NCBI RefSeq assembly: GCF_002850255.1
Contig: NZ_CP022523.1
Location: 310,001 to 374,000, forward strand
Origin: Pseudoalteromonas sp. NC201
GTDB taxonomy: Bacteria > Pseudomonadota > Gammaproteobacteria > Enterobacterales > Alteromonadaceae
Direction of reading: 5' to 3'
DNA: 64,000 nt
Part shown: piece by piece, positions 60,032 to 64,000 of the stretch
Layout: every line of letters begins with the position of its first letter
Position numbering within the stretch: position 1 is the first letter of the stretch
Translations under genes and position numbers: made by a program
Notes under the pieces: generated by a model
Databases searched by the model: none
Told to the model about the DNA's origin: nothing
What the model saw: the letters and a program-made list of their open reading frames with translations, nothing else

Positions 60032-61342
60032 TTATAATAAAGCTTGTTTTAATGTTTCAGCATGAACTTTTTCCCGCTTCACATATTTAATCCATTGCTT
60101 AGCGAGGTTTGCTGATTTTTTGTGCTTTTCAGCTTGTTCGAAGGCCAATATAGAAGCATCAAAGTTTTGCAGGTTAAACTGTGCCATTCCAAGTGCGACA
60201 TAGGCGTTAGACTCAAACGTTAAATCGCCTTTATTGAGAGCAAGTCGGGCGTGATCTGCGGCTTCATCATATTGTTCAAGATTTAAGTAGATCTCTGCAA
60301 GTCTCTGATCTAAATTGCCATGTTCAACTTTTTTAGTTGCTGCTAGGAAGAAAGGTAGTGACTTTTTATCTTCTCTTGCTTGAACGAATGCTTCTGCGAT
60401 AAAAGTTAGGTTTTTGGCGCTGTCTTCAACGACACCTGCTTTTATTCCGTTATCGAGTGCTTCCGCTGCTTTAAAAGGCAAGGCGTTCATTAAATAGACT
60501 TGAGCAAGTTGCATATAATCAGATTTCGATTTTATAAAGCCCCTTTGCTTTGCAGTTTCAAATGTTGCAAGCTGTTTTTTCTCGGCACCTATTTCACCGT
60601 ACATGCCGCCAAGCTGGATCCAGTATTGTGGTTTGTCATAGAGGGTAACCATTTTCTCTAAAACATCTGCTACTTTTTTTGGCTGATTTAATGAGTAATA
60701 TATCGCTCGCTGAAGAACTAACCAGTTTTCTTTTGGTAGTTCACCGTCGGATTCAACTAAATCAATCGCAGTATTTATATTGCTTATCGCATCATTATAT
60801 TTTTTTAGTTGATATTGTGCTTGCGCTTTTAAAATATAAAAGTTGCTTTTTGGGGCCTGGGTATTAGCTTCTTTCCACTGATCAAGGAATGATAATGTAC
60901 TTTCAAAATCATTGTTTGCCATGGCCAATTGAGCCAAGCTAAATGTCGTAGAAAGACGCAGGGACTCAGGAATAGATTCTTCCGCAATAACTGCTTTGAA
61001 AGATTCGATGGCCTTGTCGAGCTTGTTTTCGTTGTAATAAATAAAGCCATAGAAGTTATACATCATTGCCACTTCGTAGCTATTCATACTCGAAACGCGT
61101 TCTTTCACCGAATCTAATGCGGCGAGGCCTTCTGCAACTTGCCCGTCGTCTGCAAGTTTTTGCGCGCGGGCCAGTTGACTATACACTTTTTCGCGTAGCG
61201 CGGGCACACGCTTGGTTTTAGTTTCTGAGTCAGCATAAGCCGTTGCCAAATTAACATTTGGTATGACTGAAATGAGACTCGGCGCTATTAAACCTGTGCT
61301 AAATAACGCACTTACTAACGTAATTTTTTTAAACATTTTCAT
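60032..61342 (-). CDS. TPR-repeat protein of the TonB module
   Basis: 436 aa with a signal peptide (1-38, ending near AYA), so periplasmic. From about residue 50 to the end it is tandem tetratricopeptide repeats (for example YNFYGFIYYNENKLDKAIESFKAVI, and the last NAYVALGMAQFNLQNFDASILAFEQAEKH). About ten repeats are visible. It follows tonB by 21 bases. TPR proteins at this place in exbB-exbD-tonB clusters of Alteromonadales probably contact TonB or the receptor; the exact role is unknown. Confidence 0.88.
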   Translation of the reverse strand: MKMFKKITLVSALFSTGLIAPSLISVIPNVNLATAYADSETKTKRVPALREKVYSQLARAQKLADDGQVAEGLAALDSVKERVSSMNSYEVAMMYNFYGFIYYNENKLDKAIESFKAVIAEESIPESLRLSTTFSLAQLAMANNDFESTLSFLDQWKEANTQAPKSNFYILKAQAQYQLKKYNDAISNINTAIDLVESDGELPKENWLVLQRAIYYSLNQPKKVADVLEKMVTLYDKPQYWIQLGGMYGEIGAEKKQLATFETAKQRGFIKSKSDYMQLAQVYLMNALPFKAAEALDNGIKAGVVEDSAKNLTFIAEAFVQAREDKKSLPFFLAATKKVEHGNLDQRLAEIYLNLEQYDEAADHARLALNKGDLTFESNAYVALGMAQFNLQNFDASILAFEQAEKHKKSANLAKQWIKYVKREKVHAETLKQALL

Positions 61343-61363
61343 AATCGCAATCCTTAATGGCAG

Positions 61364-61969
61364 TTAGCCATTAATTTGAAATGAAATCTTATTTTGAACA
61401 CCCGCAACTTCAACCGGTTCACCGTTTACTACGCGAGGTTTGTATTTAAATTTCAATGCCGCATCAAGCGCTGCTTGGTCAAAGATTGATTCCGGTTCGG
61501 CGCTTACTACAACAGGGTTTCTCACAGTGCCTTGTTTAGTTACAATGAACTCAACAATCACATACCCCTCAATTCCGCGTGATAAAGCACGTCTTGGATA
61601 TACCGGCGCAACTTTAACGATTGGCAGATATTCACCATCACTGGACTCAAGTGCTAAACCACTCGCCAAATCTACGTCAGCGTCCACATTGGCACTAAAA
61701 TCAAAGTTGCCGCCTGTTGCGTCAAGATTGTTGTTCTGGGTTTGTGGTGCATCCATTGGTGGAGGCGGCTCTTTAGGTGTTGGTGGCTTTTGTGGCTTAC
61801 GCTCTTTTTTCTCCACCGTCTCTTCTTTTTTAAGACGGACGAAATCTAGTACTTGTCCTTTTACAGGATCTGTCATTGCTCCTTCCCCTCCTTGGATAAG
61901 CGCTTGCATACCCAAGAAAAGGAAAAAGGTAACTATGCCTGCAATTACTAAAGCAATTAAGTAACGCAT
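61364..61969 (-). CDS. tonB: TonB energy-transducing protein
   Basis: 201 aa. N-terminal transmembrane segment (residues 3-24, YLIALVIAGIVTFFLFLGMQAL), a Pro/Lys-rich spacer (KKERKPQKPPTPKEPPPPMD, about 56-75) spanning the periplasm, and a C-terminal TonB domain from about residue 118 with YPRRALSRGIEGYVIVEFIV and ALKFKYKPRVVNGEPVEV. The spacer is short, so it may rely on the TPR partner. It follows exbD by 9 bases. Confidence 0.94.
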   Translation of the reverse strand: MRYLIALVIAGIVTFFLFLGMQALIQGGEGAMTDPVKGQVLDFVRLKKEETVEKKERKPQKPPTPKEPPPPMDAPQTQNNNLDATGGNFDFSANVDADVDLASGLALESSDGEYLPIVKVAPVYPRRALSRGIEGYVIVEFIVTKQGTVRNPVVVSAEPESIFDQAALDAALKFKYKPRVVNGEPVEVAGVQNKISFQING

Positions 61970-61978
61970 GGTATGTTC

Positions 61979-62389
61979 CTATGACTCCTGTGCTGCAATC
62001 GAAACATCAAATGCGCCAGCTGCGCGTGATGCATCCATTACTTTAATTAGCGTGTCAGTAGTTGCCTTTTTATCAGCCTGAATAACCACACTACCCTGCG
62101 GATTCTCCGCTTTAAGACGCTCAATATTTGCTTGAACTGCACGGATGTCTACTTGGCGTTTGTTAATCCAAATTTCACCAGTATCTGAAATTGCAACCAG
62201 GATATTGGCTCTTTGCTTTTTAACTGCAGTGGCCGCTTCTGGGCGGTTAACATCAATACCCGCTTCTTTAACGAAAGAGGCCGTTACAATAAAGAAGATA
62301 AGCATGATAAATACAACGTCCAGCATTGGCGTCATGTTGATTTCTTCTGCTTCTTCTTCTTGGAATACTTTTGCAAGTGGTGCTCTCAT
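61979..62389 (-). CDS. exbD: ExbD-type proton-channel subunit
   Basis: 136 aa. One transmembrane segment near 23-43 (LDVVFIMLIFFIVTASFV) with the essential proton-path Asp24, then a periplasmic domain. The motif INMTPMLDVVFIMLIFFIVTASF is typical of ExbD. It lies 22 bases after exbB and 9 before tonB. Confidence 0.95.
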   Translation of the reverse strand: MRAPLAKVFQEEEAEEINMTPMLDVVFIMLIFFIVTASFVKEAGIDVNRPEAATAVKKQRANILVAISDTGEIWINKRQVDIRAVQANIERLKAENPQGSVVIQADKKATTDTLIKVMDASRAAGAFDVSIAAQES

Positions 62390-62411
62390 AATTCTTTCCT
62401 CACACGACCGC

Positions 62412-62939
62412 TTAATGGTCTAGTAGCATTTTATCTTCTAACAACTCAACTTCACGCTTGGCTTTACGCTGAAGGTAGGTCGATGCAAATACACCCGAAA
62501 GCGCGCCAACCATGCCTGCCATTGTCGGGATAGTTGCTTTTGATACCCCAGATGCCATAGAGCGTGCACTGCCTGATCCGGTGATCGCCATTACATCAAA
62601 TACTTCAATCATGCCAGTTACCGTGCCTAGGAGTCCTAGTAAAGGACACAGTGCCACCATGACATTGATATATGGTAAGTTGGCGTTGAGTTTGATCCCC
62701 ACGCGAGAGATAGTTGCTTGTCTTATCTGCTCTGCGTTCCAACTGTTACGCTCATTTCGCGAGTTCCAAGCTTGTAGGACTTCGTTTTTGTAGCCTCTGT
62801 ATTTACCGAACACAAACATGAAGCGCTCGAGAATAAGTAGCCACATGGCGAAGGTTACGAAGCCGATGACCAGGAGAACCTGGCCACCTGTATCAAGGAA
62901 TTCACGTAAAGCGTTAATTGCATCAAGCAATAAAACCAC
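62412..62939 (-). CDS. exbB: ExbB-type proton-channel subunit (short)
   Basis: 175 aa MotA/TolQ/ExbB protein with three transmembrane segments (about 18-38, 89-110 and 135-158). CPLLGLLGTVTGMIEVFDVMA is the diagnostic pore-helix motif. It is 2 bases from the long ExbB, so two channel proteins are made together. The pair ExbB-long plus ExbB-short is the usual feature of this TonB cluster type. Confidence 0.94.
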   Translation of the reverse strand: MVLLLDAINALREFLDTGGQVLLVIGFVTFAMWLLILERFMFVFGKYRGYKNEVLQAWNSRNERNSWNAEQIRQATISRVGIKLNANLPYINVMVALCPLLGLLGTVTGMIEVFDVMAITGSGSARSMASGVSKATIPTMAGMVGALSGVFASTYLQRKAKREVELLEDKMLLDH

Positions 62940-62941
62940 GA

Positions 62942-64000
62942 TTACGCTCCTTTCTCGCTACGCTCAGCAATGATCCCCGCGCTCTGCTCTTGAAGAATAA
63001 GGAGCAAGTTACGAGAACGTGTGTTTAGTAGTGTGTAAAGGAATACGGTTGGGATAGCGACAACCAGACCAAGTACGGTGGTTACGAGGGCCTGAGAAAT
63101 ACCACCAGCCATGAGTTTAGGGTCGCCCGTACCAAACAAGGTGATTGCTTGGAAGGTGTTGATCATACCGGTCACTGTACCGAGTAGACCAAGTAGAGGT
63201 GCTACGACTGAAATAATTTTGATTAAAGTCAGGTTACGAGTGATCTTTGGCATCTCACGAAGGATTGCTTCGCTTAGTTTGAGCTCTAGCGTGTCATAAG
63301 CCACATCTGGATATTGCTCTTTCACTTTCATCACACGACCTAATGGGTTGTCGTCACGGGCAACACTATCTTTAAGCTGACGGTTGATTTTAGAACCCAT
63401 CAACATGAGTGATACAAAACGCTCAATTGCAATAAGTAGTGCCAGTAAACCAACACCTAGGATCACATAACCTACCGCGCCACCTTGGTGTACTTGTTCT
63501 TCGGTATTTGGCGCTTGTACTAGTAGACCGAGAATTGAGCCGCCTGTTGGGTCAAGGGCAAAATCGACAGAACCGGTCTTCGCATTTTGTAATTCACCCG
63601 CTGTTGAGGTGAAACGAGACGCTGGCTGACGAGTCAGTTCAGAAAGCGTTTGTGTATCATTGTTGTAAGTCAGGTATTTACCATCAGCGATTAAGTTAAA
63701 CGCACCGACGCGAAGCACTTCTTTGTTTTGCTTGGTACCACCGGCTACGATAACTTCGGTATTAAAGCGCGACACTTTACCTTGTTCCGTCATTTCACGT
63801 TGCATCTCAAACCAGACTTTTTCAATGTCTTCGATTGATGCTAGACGCGATGTTGAGCCCATCTTTTTCGCAAGCTCAGTCATGTAATCATCACGACCTT
63901 TAATTTCAGCTGATACAACTGACGTTGCGAACTTATTTGAACTGTCGCCAGCTACTTGTTGAAGCACACCGAATAGCTCTTTTAATGTACCCATACGTTT
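62942..64000 (-). CDS. Long MotA/TolQ/ExbB family protein, N-terminus outside the window
   Basis: The frame stays open to base 64000; reading MGTLKELFGVLQQVAGD as a start would give 350 aa, but family members have about 100 more N-terminal residues (signal peptide, coiled coil), and the codons before the Met (Lys, Arg) fit that. Visible parts are a periplasmic region with DYMTELAKKMGSTSRLASIEDIEKVWFEMQREM, a transmembrane segment near residue 185, and the MotA/TolQ/ExbB core APLLGLLGTVTGMINTFQAITLFGTGDPKLMAGGISQAL. It probably forms or controls the proton channel with ExbB and ExbD. Confidence 0.9.
   Translation of the reverse strand, partial: KRMGTLKELFGVLQQVAGDSSNKFATSVVSAEIKGRDDYMTELAKKMGSTSRLASIEDIEKVWFEMQREMTEQGKVSRFNTEVIVAGGTKQNKEVLRVGAFNLIADGKYLTYNNDTQTLSELTRQPASRFTSTAGELQNAKTGSVDFALDPTGGSILGLLVQAPNTEEQVHQGGAVGYVILGVGLLALLIAIERFVSLMLMGSKINRQLKDSVARDDNPLGRVMKVKEQYPDVAYDTLELKLSEAILREMPKITRNLTLIKIISVVAPLLGLLGTVTGMINTFQAITLFGTGDPKLMAGGISQALVTTVLGLVVAIPTVFLYTLLNTRSRNLLLILQEQSAGIIAERSEKGA

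Noticed and set aside
1..64000. CRISPR arrays, tRNA or rRNA genes, prophage genes
   Set aside because: I looked for regular short repeats, tRNA T-loop patterns and phage structural genes on both strands and saw none.

Overview
The window looks like a chromosomal segment of a marine gammaproteobacterium of the Alteromonadales, most probably Pseudoalteromonas or a close relative. I infer this from the low-GC coding style, the yoaA-tsaB / fadD-rnd block, the single histidine operon with a His leader peptide, a TonB-dependent receptor with its own long-ExbB/ExbB/ExbD/TonB/TPR module, and a GlyGly-CTERM secreted protease. It is mostly core chromosome. I see no tRNA, rRNA, CRISPR array, prophage or insertion sequence. 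The only mobile-type DNA is a small MITE-like repeat in two copies.

Layout. 1-6.7 kb (minus strand) is an operon led by an ECF sigma factor and its ChrR-type zinc anti-sigma factor, followed by a YbgA-like protein, photolyase, an NTF2-fold protein, a short-chain dehydrogenase, an FAD oxidoreductase and the first codons of a DUF1365 protein. This is the singlet-oxygen/photo-oxidative stress type of locus. A TGATCC-type promoter precedes the sigma gene, and a second one precedes a separate LON-domain gene. 6.7-12.2 kb holds an ATL (alkyltransferase-like) repair gene and a LysR regulator divergent from a two-gene RND efflux system. 12.2-20.9 kb carries rnd, fadD, an alpha/beta hydrolase, alkaline phosphatase, tsaB and yoaA. 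21.3-22.5 kb has a PixA/AidA-type inclusion-body protein and a small acidic protein. 22.6-29.9 kb is the complete his operon (hisL, attenuator, GDCBHAFI).

30-42.8 kb is a mixed stretch: a lipoprotein, a secreted dermatopontin-like protein, a GT25 glycosyltransferase, a DUF1232 protein, an M61 peptidase, a diguanylate cyclase, ppnN, xni, a DUF3192 protein, an unrecognised possible degenerate HD-GYP/HDOD protein and an NAD-type isocitrate dehydrogenase. 42.8-48.4 kb has an M6 metalloprotease with PKD repeats and a GlyGly-CTERM tail, then ilvIH behind a branched-chain leader peptide and attenuator. 48.5-55 kb has a DUF4240 protein, a seven-repeat FG-GAP protein, GNAT, a NIT-domain chemoreceptor, a small exported protein and asd. 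55-64 kb (minus) is a possible small RNA followed upstream by the TonB receptor, a beta-helix lipoprotein, TPR, TonB, ExbD, ExbB and the truncated long ExbB, which runs off the window.

The points I consider most worth checking are these. (1) A Pho-box-like direct repeat with E. coli-like spacing to a -10 lies upstream of the beta-helix lipoprotein/TonB receptor pair, and a weaker one lies upstream of alkaline phosphatase. (2) A likely promoter-hairpin-terminator transcription unit sits between asd and the receptor. (3) A probable two-promoter ECF/ChrR regulon. (4) Classical mutually exclusive attenuator structures at both hisL and an ilvL-like leader in front of ilvIH. All functional statements are from reading the sequence; no database search was run.
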